Position numbers and translations under genes: made by a program. Positions 1 to 9,800 of a stretch of DNA of 64,000 bases are shown here, piece by piece; the stretch's first letter is position 1; every line of letters starts with the position of its first letter. The notes under the pieces are model-generated. The model did not search any database and was not told the DNA's origin. It was given only the letters and a program-made list of their open reading frames with translations. Origin of the DNA: Thauera sp. K11 (GTDB lineage: Bacteria; Pseudomonadota; Gammaproteobacteria; Burkholderiales; Rhodocyclaceae); the NCBI RefSeq assembly GCF_002354895.1, contig NZ_CP023439.1, forward strand, positions 4,712,001 through 4,776,000. Direction: 5' to 3'.

Positions 1-1227
1 GACGTCATCCGCGAGCTGTACGTGGACTTCCCGCTCGGCGAGCGCGCCCGCGTGCGCCTGGGCAAGCAGCAGGTGGTGTGGGGCGAGACCGACTTCTTCA
101 CCGCCAACGACCTCGTGCACGGCTTCGACTACACCTGGCGCTCCTTCCTCGAGCCGGCCAACGAGGAACTGCGCAAGGCCAACATCATCGCCAAGCTCAA
201 CATCGACGTGCCCGAACTCGGCGGCGGGCTCGAGATGTTCGTGCGCCCGGGCTGGGACCGCAAGTCGGACATCGGCACCGAACTCGACGTCTACGGCAGC
301 CGCTGGTCCACGCAATCCACCGCCGGCGTCGATTTCCGCAACATCGACCCCTACAACTTCCGCAACAGCGAAGGCGACGCGCGCGAGGTCACCGGCGGCG
401 TCCGCTGGACCGGCCTGGCCAGGGAGATCAACTACTCGCTGTCCTACCTGAAGACCTTCTGGACCAGCCCGATGCTCAACGCATCGAGCACGCTGAAGCT
501 GTTCGGCGCGCCCGGCGCGCCCTCCGGCGTGAAGACGCTGGGCCACCGGGACACCATCGGCGCCGCCGGCGAACTCATCTACCCGACCGTCGACGTCTTC
601 GGCGCCACCGCCAGCGGCTATTCCGAATGGGCCGATGCGGTGTTCAGCGCCGAAGTGGCCTACATCAAGGACGCCCCCTACCAGTTCCTGAGAGGGGGCC
701 AGGGCGGCCCGCTGAGCCAGGCGGTGGCGCCCGGCTTCGACGGCATCAAGCGCAAGAACCTGCTGGCGTGGATGCTGCGCATGGACAAGAACATCGCCGC
801 CACCCAGCAATGGCTGGGCACCGAAAAACCGATGTTCTTCTCGGTGCAACTGTTCGACAAATGGGTGCAGGACTACGACAAGGACGAGCGCCTGCTCAAT
901 GCCGTCGGCGCCGGCCAGCGCACCAACGAGCACTCCTTCCTGCTCACCGGCATCTTCGACCTGAGCTACGACAGCGGCCGCATCAAGCCCAACCTCGTCG
1001 TCGGCGCCGATCTCAGCTACGGCGGCGGCTTCATCGTCCCGTCGGTGACCTTCGAACTGGCCCGGAACTGGCGCTGGAAGGTCGAGTACGACAAGTTCTG
1101 GAACGACGACATCCGCGACGCCCGCAAGTGCGGCTACCCCGACGCCGCAAGCTGCGACAGCGCCAGCCTGTTCGGCTACTTCCACAAGCGCGACCAGCTC
1201 TACACCAGCCTGACCTACCTCTTCTGA
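1..1227 (+). CDS. DUF1302 family outer-membrane protein, C-terminal part
   Basis: The reading frame is open from base 1, so the start lies outside the window; about 408 residues are visible and DUF1302 proteins are usually around 600. The visible part alternates short aromatic-rich segments, including GGGFIVPSVTFELARNWRW near the end, and finishes in an aromatic/hydrophobic C-terminus (SLTYLF) typical of outer-membrane beta barrels. DUF1302 genes regularly sit directly before DUF1329 genes in clusters for hydrophobic substrates such as steroids and aromatics, and that order is seen here with a 13-base gap. A porin-like role in uptake or export is an inference from that context; the family has no settled biochemical function. 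Confidence 0.8.
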   Translation, partial: DVIRELYVDFPLGERARVRLGKQQVVWGETDFFTANDLVHGFDYTWRSFLEPANEELRKANIIAKLNIDVPELGGGLEMFVRPGWDRKSDIGTELDVYGSRWSTQSTAGVDFRNIDPYNFRNSEGDAREVTGGVRWTGLAREINYSLSYLKTFWTSPMLNASSTLKLFGAPGAPSGVKTLGHRDTIGAAGELIYPTVDVFGATASGYSEWADAVFSAEVAYIKDAPYQFLRGGQGGPLSQAVAPGFDGIKRKNLLAWMLRMDKNIAATQQWLGTEKPMFFSVQLFDKWVQDYDKDERLLNAVGAGQRTNEHSFLLTGIFDLSYDSGRIKPNLVVGADLSYGGGFIVPSVTFELARNWRWKVEYDKFWNDDIRDARKCGYPDAASCDSASLFGYFHKRDQLYTSLTYLF

Positions 1228-1240
1228 CCCTCCGGAGCCC

Positions 1241-2509
1241 ATGACCATGGAAAGAATCCGCAAACCCGTGCTCGGCGCCGCCGCCGCGCTGACGCTGTCC
1301 GCCTTCGCCGCCCAGGCCGCCGAACTGCCGCCGGGCACCGTGATCTCGGCCGAGAACATCGACAAGATCAAGGACGACACCTTCGAAGGCCACAAGATCG
1401 GCAGCCTGCTGACCGAAAAGATGGAATGGCGCATCCGCAACAACGGCTGGAAGCTGCCGCTCGCCAAGTCGAAGGAAGTCCCGCTCGACCCGAGCTGGGT
1501 CAAAGCCTCGCAGGCCAATGCCGGCAAGACCAAGATCAACGCCCAGACCTGCCAGATCGATGGCTGGGTGGCCGGCCAGCCCTTCCCCGACATCGACATG
1601 AAGGACCCGCAGGCCGCCGAGAAGATCGTCTGGAACTGGCACCTCGGCCAGTTGCTCGGCGACGTCGCCATCGTCCCCTACTACACCCAGGTGCTGATCG
1701 ACGGCGAAAAGGGCGTGCATGCCGACCCCGTCGCCGAATTCACCCGCTACTCGATGAAAGGCAGGCTGAACGGCGAATCCACCCAGGGCGACGGCAGCGA
1801 GCGCGGCCGCCAGTTGCTGTACTTCAAGTCGCCCTCCGACATGAAGGGCCTGGGCACCTTCACCATCCAGTACGACTCGGCCAAGGTGAACGACGTGTGG
1901 GCCTACGTGCCGGCGGTGCGCCGCGTGCGCCGCCTCTCCGGCGGCGCGTGGATGGACCCGGTGGGCTCGTCCGACCAGTTGCAGGACGACCTCGACATCT
2001 TCAACGCCCGCCCGTGCTGGTACCCCGGCTACAAGCTGCTCGGCAAGCGCCACGTCCTCGCCGTCATGCACAGCAAGTACCCGCTGTGGAACACCAAGGG
2101 CAAGAGCTTCGAAGAGAAATTCCCGGTGCTGGAGAACAAGCCGCCGTACTGGAACATGAACAACAACAGCTTCGAGCCGCGCGAGGTCTATGTGATCGAA
2201 GCCACCACGCCGCCCGAGCACCCGTACAGCAAGAAGGTCATCTACGTGGACACCAAGTTCCCGCGCATCCACTACGGCGAAGCCTACAACCGCAAGGGCG
2301 AATTCTGGAAGTTCATGGAATGGCACTCCTACCCCGGCAAGGGCGAGGACGGATTCATCGACATCCGCACCGCGGGCGGCGCGGTCATCGACTTCCAGCG
2401 CAACCACGCCACCGTGTCGCTCATCGACACCACCACGTGGAAGACCAACCCGGCCGGCGTGAAGGAATCCGACGTGTCGCTGCAGACCCTGCAGGCCGCG
2501 GGCCGCTGA
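1241..2509 (+). CDS. DUF1329 family periplasmic/outer-membrane protein
   Basis: This encodes 422 residues, the usual length for DUF1329. The N-terminus has a basic MERIRK start, a hydrophobic stretch and an AQAAE signal-peptidase I type site near residue 26, so the protein is exported. The fold is predicted in the literature to resemble LolA/LolB lipoprotein carriers. A second ATG lies two codons downstream and the GGAG upstream fits either start. The gene follows the DUF1302 gene closely and is probably co-transcribed. The pair is thought to assist traffic of hydrophobic molecules across the envelope; the substrate here is unknown. Confidence 0.85.
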   Translation: MTMERIRKPVLGAAAALTLSAFAAQAAELPPGTVISAENIDKIKDDTFEGHKIGSLLTEKMEWRIRNNGWKLPLAKSKEVPLDPSWVKASQANAGKTKINAQTCQIDGWVAGQPFPDIDMKDPQAAEKIVWNWHLGQLLGDVAIVPYYTQVLIDGEKGVHADPVAEFTRYSMKGRLNGESTQGDGSERGRQLLYFKSPSDMKGLGTFTIQYDSAKVNDVWAYVPAVRRVRRLSGGAWMDPVGSSDQLQDDLDIFNARPCWYPGYKLLGKRHVLAVMHSKYPLWNTKGKSFEEKFPVLENKPPYWNMNNNSFEPREVYVIEATTPPEHPYSKKVIYVDTKFPRIHYGEAYNRKGEFWKFMEWHSYPGKGEDGFIDIRTAGGAVIDFQRNHATVSLIDTTTWKTNPAGVKESDVSLQTLQAAGR

Positions 2510-2608
2510 TGTCCCTTTCCTGACTCCTCCCCTATGGGGTTTGGGGGCGTCGCTGGTGGGCGCGCCCCCTTTTTTCCGCATTGCCGCGCACCGTCACGGG
2601 AGAACGCA

Positions 2609-3124
2609 ATGGAACCGCACGAATCCGCACGCACAGCCGGCGCGGTCGACCACCTGCAGCGCAGCATCGGCCGGCACGCCGCGCAGCGCATCGCCGGCGC
2701 TGCGCTCGACGAGGCCGAGCGCCTGGGCATCAGCGTCAATGCCGCCGTCGTCGACCGCGCCGGCACCCTGATGGCCTTCCTGCGCATGCCCGACGCATCG
2801 CTGCACGCCATGGAAACCGCCATGGACAAAGCCTACACCGCCGCCAGCTTCCGCTTTCCCACCGCTCGATGGGCCGACGCCCTCGCCGGCTTTCCGCCGG
2901 TGGTGCAGCAGAACATCCTGCAGCGTCCGCGCCTCGTGGTCTTCGGCGGCGGCATCCCGATCGAGGTGGACGGGCAGGTGATCGGCGCGATCGGCGTATC
3001 GGGCGGCAGCGTGGAGCAGGACGAACGCTGCGCCGAGGCGGGCATGGCGGCGCTCAGGCCCCCGCCTGAAGGAAGGCGCCCGGCGCAGCGCGCGGACATC
3101 GGGAATTCCGGAGACACGGCATGA
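2609..3124 (+). CDS. GlcG/HbpS (DUF336) family protein
   Basis: The 171-residue product has the DUF336 layout: an N-terminal helix with repeated Ala/Glu (HAAQRIAGAALDEAERLG), then NAAVVDRAGTLMAFLRM and a C-terminal GGIPIEVDGQVIGAIGVSGG. The frame is open further upstream, but this ATG is chosen because CGGGAGAA lies directly before it. The family includes haem-binding HbpS and GlcG of glycolate operons and is common beside catabolic genes as a cofactor-binding or accessory protein. The last codons overlap the next gene in an ATGA junction, so the two are translationally coupled. The C-terminal 20 residues (PPEGRRPAQRADIG) look poorly conserved. The actual role is unknown. Confidence 0.75.
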   Translation: MEPHESARTAGAVDHLQRSIGRHAAQRIAGAALDEAERLGISVNAAVVDRAGTLMAFLRMPDASLHAMETAMDKAYTAASFRFPTARWADALAGFPPVVQQNILQRPRLVVFGGGIPIEVDGQVIGAIGVSGGSVEQDERCAEAGMAALRPPPEGRRPAQRADIGNSGDTA

Positions 3125-4116
3125 ACGGCGAAAAGCAGCGGGCAGTCCGCATCGACCGCACGGGCGGCCCCGAAGTGATGCAGCTCGCGGACGTGCGGGT
3201 CGGCGACCCCGGCCCGGGCGAAGTGCGCATCCGGCACCACGCCATCGGCCTCAACTTCCTCGACCTCTACCACCGCACCGGCCTCATCGGCCTGCCGCTG
3301 CCGGCGCATCTCGGCATGGAAGGCGCCGGCGTCATCGAGGCGGCCGGCCCCGGCGTCACCCACCTGCAGGCCGGCGACCGCGCCGCCTACGCCGGCTACC
3401 CGGCGGGCAGCTACAGCGACGTGCGCGTGATGCCCGCCATGAACGTCTGCCGGCTGCCCGACGAAATCGGCTTCGACACCGCCGCGGCGATGATGCTCAA
3501 AGGCTGGACGGCGTACTACCTGCTGCACCGCTGCAAGCCGGTGGAGGGCCTCTCCGCCGGGGACTACGTGCTGTTCCACGCCGCCGCGGGCGGCGTCGGG
3601 CTGATCACCACCCAATGGGCGAAGGCCCGCGGCCTGCGCCTGATCGGCACCGCCGGCACGGACGAAAAATGCGCGCTCGCGCTCGAACACGGCGCCAGCC
3701 ACGCCATCAACTACCGGCGCGAGGACTTCGTCGCCCGCGTGCGCGAGATCACCGGCGGCAAGGGGGTCAAGGTCGTGTATGACGGCGTGGGCAAGGACAC
3801 CTTCGAACCCTCGCTCGACTGCCTCGCCCCCTTCGGCCTGCTGGTCGCGTTCGGCGACGCGTCCGGCCTCGCCCCGCCCATCGTGCCGATCCGGCTGGTC
3901 GAGAAAGGCTCCATCTACATCACCTACCAGGGCCTGTTCCACCACATCGCCACCCGCGACAGCACGCAGCAGATGGCCGACGCCCTGTTCGACGTCGTCC
4001 GCCGCGGCGTGGTCAAGATCCCCATCGGCCAGCGCTACGCCCTGGCCGACGTGCAGCAGGCGCACCGCGACCTTGCCGAACGCAGGACGACGGGCTGCTC
4101 GATCCTGCTGCCGTGA
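3121..4116 (+). CDS. NADPH:quinone oxidoreductase (Qor-like MDR family)
   Basis: The 331-residue product belongs to the zinc-free medium-chain dehydrogenase/reductase family. An N-terminal GroES-like domain contains NFLDLYHRTGL and the HLGMEGAGVI signature. A Rossmann domain around residue 150 has AAAGGVGLITTQWAK, the nucleotide-binding glycine motif of quinone oxidoreductases. The Cys/His zinc ligands of alcohol dehydrogenases are absent. The start overlaps the preceding stop. The enzyme would reduce a quinone or enone with NADPH; in this operon it may act on an intermediate of the pathway served by the DUF1302/1329 proteins, which is inference. Confidence 0.85.
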   Translation: MNGEKQRAVRIDRTGGPEVMQLADVRVGDPGPGEVRIRHHAIGLNFLDLYHRTGLIGLPLPAHLGMEGAGVIEAAGPGVTHLQAGDRAAYAGYPAGSYSDVRVMPAMNVCRLPDEIGFDTAAAMMLKGWTAYYLLHRCKPVEGLSAGDYVLFHAAAGGVGLITTQWAKARGLRLIGTAGTDEKCALALEHGASHAINYRREDFVARVREITGGKGVKVVYDGVGKDTFEPSLDCLAPFGLLVAFGDASGLAPPIVPIRLVEKGSIYITYQGLFHHIATRDSTQQMADALFDVVRRGVVKIPIGQRYALADVQQAHRDLAERRTTGCSILLP

Positions 4117-4239
4117 CGCATTCCACCGGCGCCCGGCGACGTGCGCAAGGGCGCCTTCCCGCCCGGCCCGCCGCGGGCCATGTCCCCCATGGCCCGTTCC
4201 GCTAGACTTGACGCCCCATACCGGATCAGGAGGAGCAAC

Positions 4240-4527
4240 ATGGGCTTTGCATACGTAGTGGGGCAGGTGACGGTCAAGGACGAGGGCAAATGGGCCGAAT
4301 ACCAGAAGAAGGTCCCCGAAACCTTCGTCCAGTGGAACTGCGAACCCGTGCTGCGGGGAAGGCAGTTCGCCGCGCTCGCCGGACAGTGCCCGCACGCCGG
4401 CGTGGTCGTCCTGCGCTTTCCGAGCGTCGACGCCCTCAAGGGCTGGTTCGACTCCCCCGCCTACCAGGCACTCGTTCCCCTGCGCGACGCCGCCGCGGAT
4501 GTCGTGCTGACGGCCTACGAAGCGTGA
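4240..4527 (+). CDS. DUF1330 family protein
   Basis: The 95-residue protein fits the DUF1330 family (ferredoxin-like alpha/beta barrel, usually 95-100 residues): an N-terminal AYVVGQVTVKDEGKWAEY strand-helix, VVLRFPSVDALKGWFDSPAY and a C-terminal VVLTAYEA. The start is set by a strong AGGAGGAG ribosome-binding site six bases upstream; the same frame extends 33 codons further but has no comparable site. It is cytoplasmic, with no signal peptide. Function is unproven; relatives are found in catabolic operons. It is the last gene before a clear terminator. Confidence 0.8.
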   Translation: MGFAYVVGQVTVKDEGKWAEYQKKVPETFVQWNCEPVLRGRQFAALAGQCPHAGVVVLRFPSVDALKGWFDSPAYQALVPLRDAAADVVLTAYEA

Positions 4528-4584
4528 CCGGGACCGCCCCGGCCGCGTAACCCGAAGCCGGCACCGCCCGGCAACGGACCCTGG

Positions 4585-4613
4585 AACGCCCGGCAGATCG
4601 CCGGGCGTTTTCT
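4585..4613 (+). terminator. Rho-independent terminator
   Basis: A perfect 10-base inverted repeat, AACGCCCGGC / GCCGGGCGTT, with a five-base loop (AGATC) is followed by TTTCTTT. It lies about 60 bases after the DUF1330 stop and ends that operon. Confidence 0.85.
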
Positions 4614-5109
4614 TTGTGGGCCGGCATCGCGAACCGCAGCGGATCGGCAGGAGCCCGGCGCACGGACCGGGCCCGCGGGCATTGCGGCAATTCGACACCG
4701 CCCTTCGCCCCGGCCTCCCCGCGCCGGCGCCTGGCCGGCAGCCCGGCGGGCCTGTAGAGGCCATGCAAGCCGGATCGATTCCGGATAGGCCGCCCGATGG
4801 ATATCGGCCCGGCGATCACGCCGAATCCAGGCCGATCACGAGCGCCCTGCGCCGCGGCTGCCGATTCCGGGCATTTTTTTGGCACTCGGAGCCCGCAATC
4901 AAAGAAACCGAGCCGGATGGCAAACATCGCCGTGCGGGCGAGACGCCAGAATGCGCCCCGCGGACGGAATGACCCGCGGGAAACGCGCCTCCGGTTCCAT
5001 GCCAAGGCAATGACTGGACGCCTTGGCAGGCCATGGAAGCCACCCCCGTCGCCCGTTCGTCAAGAAACGACACCGCTTTCCCATCGACATCGGACGCTTC
5101 TCCATCGTC
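4614..5109. other. Intergenic leader before the two-partner secretion operon
   Basis: About 500 bases without a credible gene. The stretch around 4870-4920 is locally AT-richer (ATTTTTTTGG, AATCAAAGAAACC) and could hold the promoter for the transporter gene, but no clear -35/-10 pair can be assigned. Frames open through the region on both strands lack ribosome-binding sites and recognisable protein features. Confidence 0.4.
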
Positions 5110-6870
5110 ATGCTTTCGCCGCGCCGCTCACGTCGTGCCTGCCTTGGCCGCGCTTTCCGCCGGCTCCTGCCGCTGATTCTGGCCGGCGTGGCGCCCCACC
5201 TGCACGCCCAGGCCCTGCTGCCCGGCGATCTCGACCTCAACCGGGAGCGGCAGGAGCGCCTGCTGCAGGAGCAGCAGCAGCGCCTGCAGGAACTGCGCCG
5301 GTTGCCCGGTGCCGCGCCCGCCCCCGTCGCGCCCGCCGCCGAACCCGGCACCTGCTTCGAGATCCGCCGCATCGAACTCGAGGGCGCCACGCTGCCGGAC
5401 GCCGACGAACGCCGGCGCCTCGTCGCCCCCGCCGAAGGGCGCTGCCTGACCACCGCCGACCTCGACGCCGTGCTGCGGCGGATCACCGACTGGTACCTCG
5501 ACCGCGGCTACGTCACCTCGCGCGCCTACCTGCCCGAGCAGGACCTGGGCCGCGGCACGCTCGCCGTCATCGTCGTCGAAGGACGGCTGGAAAGCCTCCG
5601 GCCCGGGCCGGACAGCGGCCTCACGCCGCGCGAACTCGGCATCGCCTTCCCCGGGCGCGAAGGCGAACCGCTCAACCTGCGCGAACTCGAGCAACTGGTG
5701 GACCAGTTGAACCGCCTGCCCTCCAACCACGCCAGCGTCGAACTGATCCCGGGCGACGCCGTCGGCGCCAGCCACGCGGTGATCGCCAACCGGCCCGACA
5801 AGCCCTGGCGCCTGTCCCTGTCGCGCCACGACGACGGCCAGCGCAGCACCGGCCGGCAGCAATGGGCGGCCGGCCTCGAACTGGATTCGCCGCTCGGCCT
5901 CGCCGACCAGCTCGCGGTGCGCGGCGGCGCCAACATCGACCGGGTCCCCACCCGCGCCTCCGGCAACGGCTTCCTGCACTACGGCCTGCCCTGGGGCGGA
6001 TGGACCTTCTCCTACACCCACAGCCAGAGCCGGTACCGCAGCGTGAACGCGACGACCGGCTTTCCCTTCGACCTCTCCGGCAACAGCCGCAGCCACGAGC
6101 TGAAGGCCGAGCGGCTGCTGCACCGCGACGCCGCCGGCAAGAGCGCGGTCAATCTCGCCGTCGGCCGGATCGACGCGCGCAACTACGTCGAGGGCAGCCT
6201 GCTGCACGTCAGCAGCCAGCGCCTGAGCGAAGCCGCGCTGGGGCTGAACCACGGCCAGCGCATCGGCTCGGCCTTCGTCAACCTCGACCTCGGCTGGCAG
6301 CGCGGGATCGACGCCTTCGGCGGGCTCGCCGACCGCCACCCCGCGCCCGGCGGACCGCGCGCGCAATACGACAAATACACCCTCGCCGCGAGCCTCCTGC
6401 AGCCCTTCGCGCTGGCCGGCCACGACTTCACCTTCGACAGCCTCGCCTTCCTCCAGAAGAGCGAGGACGTGCTCCACGGCCCGCGCCGCATCAGCATCGG
6501 CGGCCCCGGATCGGTGCGCGGCTTCCAGGACCAGTCCCTGTCGGGCGACAGCGGCGGCTACTGGCGCAACCAGTTGCGCTGGCGAGTGCCGGTGGCGCCG
6601 GACGCGCTGGGCGCCGGGGCCTCGGCCTGGCTGCCGGCGGTGCTCGCCGAGTTCGGCATCGCGCTGGCGTGGGACACGGGCGTGATCGAGCGCGACCGCC
6701 ACAACCGCGCCAGCGGCCAGCACGGCCGCCTCAGCGGCCAGGCCATCGAATTCTCCGCGCGCGGCAAGCACCTGCGCGCGAGCGTCACGGCCGCCCGATC
6801 CCTCGCCCGGCCGGACGCCCTGCCGCAGCGCGAGCACCCGCTGCACGTGCGCCTCGAATTCCTCCTCTGA
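5110..6870 (+). CDS. TpsB/CdiB (FhaC/ShlB family) two-partner secretion transporter
   Basis: The 586-residue product fits the ShlB/FhaC/HecB family of outer-membrane transporters. The start is the ATG giving RRLLPLILAGVAPHLHAQA as a signal peptide; a TTG 87 bases upstream lacks such support. After the signal comes a Gln/Arg-rich helix (RERQERLLQEQQQRLQELR), which corresponds to the plug helix, then a POTRA domain beginning near residue 82 (CFEIRRIELEGATL). A long beta barrel follows from about residue 230 with the GGPGSVRGF motif (VRGF-type loop) near residue 463. It ends in LHVRLEFLL, a barrel C-terminus. It would export the giant exoprotein encoded 13 bases downstream. Confidence 0.92.
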   Translation: MLSPRRSRRACLGRAFRRLLPLILAGVAPHLHAQALLPGDLDLNRERQERLLQEQQQRLQELRRLPGAAPAPVAPAAEPGTCFEIRRIELEGATLPDADERRRLVAPAEGRCLTTADLDAVLRRITDWYLDRGYVTSRAYLPEQDLGRGTLAVIVVEGRLESLRPGPDSGLTPRELGIAFPGREGEPLNLRELEQLVDQLNRLPSNHASVELIPGDAVGASHAVIANRPDKPWRLSLSRHDDGQRSTGRQQWAAGLELDSPLGLADQLAVRGGANIDRVPTRASGNGFLHYGLPWGGWTFSYTHSQSRYRSVNATTGFPFDLSGNSRSHELKAERLLHRDAAGKSAVNLAVGRIDARNYVEGSLLHVSSQRLSEAALGLNHGQRIGSAFVNLDLGWQRGIDAFGGLADRHPAPGGPRAQYDKYTLAASLLQPFALAGHDFTFDSLAFLQKSEDVLHGPRRISIGGPGSVRGFQDQSLSGDSGGYWRNQLRWRVPVAPDALGAGASAWLPAVLAEFGIALAWDTGVIERDRHNRASGQHGRLSGQAIEFSARGKHLRASVTAARSLARPDALPQREHPLHVRLEFLL

Positions 6871-6883
6871 CCGAACCGCCGCC

Positions 6884-9800
6884 ATGAAGAAGCCCGCCGC
6901 CCGCGCTCCGGACATGCCGATGAACCTGCCCAGCCCGGCCCGCAGTGCCCTGGCCTGGGTGCTCAGCGCCACGCTGGTCATGAACCCGCTGGGCCCGGCG
7001 CTGGCCCAGGTCACCGCGGCCGGCGGCGGCACCACGGTCGGGGCGGCGGGCAACGGCGTGCCGGTGGTCGACATCGCCGCGCCCAACGCCCGGGGGCTCT
7101 CGCACAACCGCTTCACCGACTACAACGTCGGCCGCGCCGGGCTCATCCTCAACAACGCCCCCGGCGCCACGCAGCCCACCCAACTGGGCGGGCTCATCGT
7201 CGGCAACGCCCGGCTCGGCGGCACGGCGGCCAGCCTCATCGTGAATGAAGTCACCGGCGGGCGGCCGAGTACGCTCGCCGGCTACACCGAGATCGCCGGC
7301 CCGGCCGCGCGGCTGGTCGTCGCCAACCCGTGGGGCCTCGCCTGCGACGGCTGCGGCTTTCTCAACACCCCGCGCGTGACGCTCACCACCGGCACGCCGC
7401 GGATCGAGGACGGACGGCTGGCGGGCCTGCGCGTCGAAGGCGGCGAAATCGCCATCGAAGGCGCCGGGCTCAACGCCGGCAACCTCGACCAGTTCGACCT
7501 CGTCACCCGCAGCGCCCGGATCAACGCCGCCCTCCACGCCCAGCGGCTGAACCTCGTCACCGGCCGCAACGACGTGGCCGCGGACGCGCTGTCGGCGACC
7601 GCGCTCGCGCCCGACGGCACCCCGCCCCTGTTCGCGCTGGACAGCACCGCGCTCGGCGGCATGTACGCCGGCAGCATCGTGCTGCTGGGCACCGAGGCCG
7701 GCGTCGGCGTGCGTCTTGCCGGCGACATGGCCGCCAGCGCTGGAGACATCCGCATCGACACCGCCGGCCGGCTCACGATCAAGGACGCCGCCGCCACGGC
7801 CGGCATCGCCGCCCGCGCCGCGAGCCTCGAAACGCAAGGCCGCCTGTACGCGGGCACGCAGCTCGACCTGGCCGCCACCGGCGATCTCACCAACCTGCAC
7901 ACGCTCGCCGCCCGCGACGCCGTCGTGCTCGCCAGCGGCGGCACGCTCGCCAACCCGGGCCACGTCGAAGCGGGCGTGAACCCCGACGACAGCCGCAACG
8001 CCGGCGGCGACCTCCGCCTGTCCGGCCAGAACGTGCGCAACAGCGGCAGCCTGCTCGCCAGCCGCGACCTGCAGGCGGACGCCGGCCAGACCCTGGACAA
8101 CCGCGACGGCCGGCTCGTCGCCGACCGGCACGCCACCGTGGCCGCCGCCCGCCTGGACAACGACCGGGGCCGGCTCACCGCGGCCGAGCGCCTGACGCTC
8201 GCCGCCGGCCACATCACCAACGCCGCCGGGCGCATCGCCAGCGGCGGCCCGCTCGCGGTCCGCGCCAGCGGCCTCATCCAGCAGGACGGCGAACTCTACA
8301 GCCAGCGCACGCTCACGCTGGACCTGGACGGCGGCGACCTGAACAACGACGGCGGGCTCATCAGCGCCCCCGAATCCCTCGTCCTCGAACACCTCGGCGC
8401 CGTCCGCAACCGCGGCGGCGAGATCTCCAGCGTGGCCGGCTTCATGCTGGCCGCGGCCCGCCTGGACAATGCCCAGGGCCGTGTGCTGTCCGGCGCCGGC
8501 CTCGTGCTGCGCCTCGACGGCCTCCTCGGCAACGCGCACGGCCTCATCCGCGCCGACGGCCTGGAGCTGGCCGCCGCCCGCCTGGACAACGCCGGCGGCA
8601 CGCTCGCCAGCGACGGCGCGCTGGGGATTCGGCTGGCCGCGCGCGACGGCCTCGACGGCAGCCTGGACAACACCGGCGGCCTGATCGCCGGCGACGCCGC
8701 CGTGGAGATCGCCGCCGCCCGTCTCGACAACCGCCAGGGCCGCATCGAAGGACAAGGCGCGCTCGCCCTGGACACCGGCCTGCTCGACAACACCGGCGGC
8801 AGCCTGGTCGGCCTTGGCCGCGTCACGCTCGCCGCCGGCCACATCACCAACGCCGCCGGGCGCATCGCCAGCGGCGGCCCGCTCGCGGTCCGCGCCAGCG
8901 GCCTCGACCAGCCCGGCGGCGAACTCTACAGCCAGCGCACGCTCACCCTGGACCTGGACGGCGGCGACCTGGACAACGACGGCGCCCTCATCAACGCCGC
9001 CGGCGCCCTGACCCTGAAGAACCTCGGCGCCGTCCGCAACCGCGGCGGCGAGATCTCCAGCGTGGCCGGCTTCATGCTGGCCGCCGCCGGCCTGGACAAT
9101 GCCCAGGGCCGCCTGCTGTCCGGCGCCGGCCTCGTGCTGCGCCTCGACGACCTCCTCGGCAACGCGCACGGCCTCATCCGCGCCGACAGCCTGGAGCTGG
9201 CCGCCGCCCGCGCGGACAACGCCGCCGGGCGCATCGCCAGCCGCGGCGACCTCGCCGCCGCCATCGGCGAACTGTGGCAGGCGGACGGCGAACTGCTCGC
9301 CGAAGGCGCGCTCACCCTCACCGGCCACCTGCTCGACAACCGCGGCGGGCGCGTCGCCGCCAACGGCGGCCTGCGGCTTGCCATCGACGCCATCGACAAC
9401 CGTGGCGGCGACCTCTCCACCCGGTCCGCCGCCGCCATCCAGGCCCGGCGGCTGGACAATGGCGACGCCGGCCACCTGCTCGCCGCCGGCCTCGACCTGG
9501 ACGTCTTGCACCTCCTCAACCGCAACCAGGGCCTGATCCACGGCCGGGACGCCGCCCGGGTGACGGGCGCGCGCCTGGACAACGACGGCGGCACGCTCGC
9601 CGGCGGCACGGCCCTGACCGTCGACCTCGCCGCCGTGGCCGGCGACGCTCCCCTGGACGGCAGCCTGAACAACGCCGGCGGCCGCCTCGACAGCGACGGC
9701 ACGCTGACGCTCTCGGCCGTGCGCATCGACAACCTCGGGGGCACGCTCTCCAGCGCCGGCGACCTGCGCGTGAGCGCCAGCGGCGCCCTGTCCAACGCGG

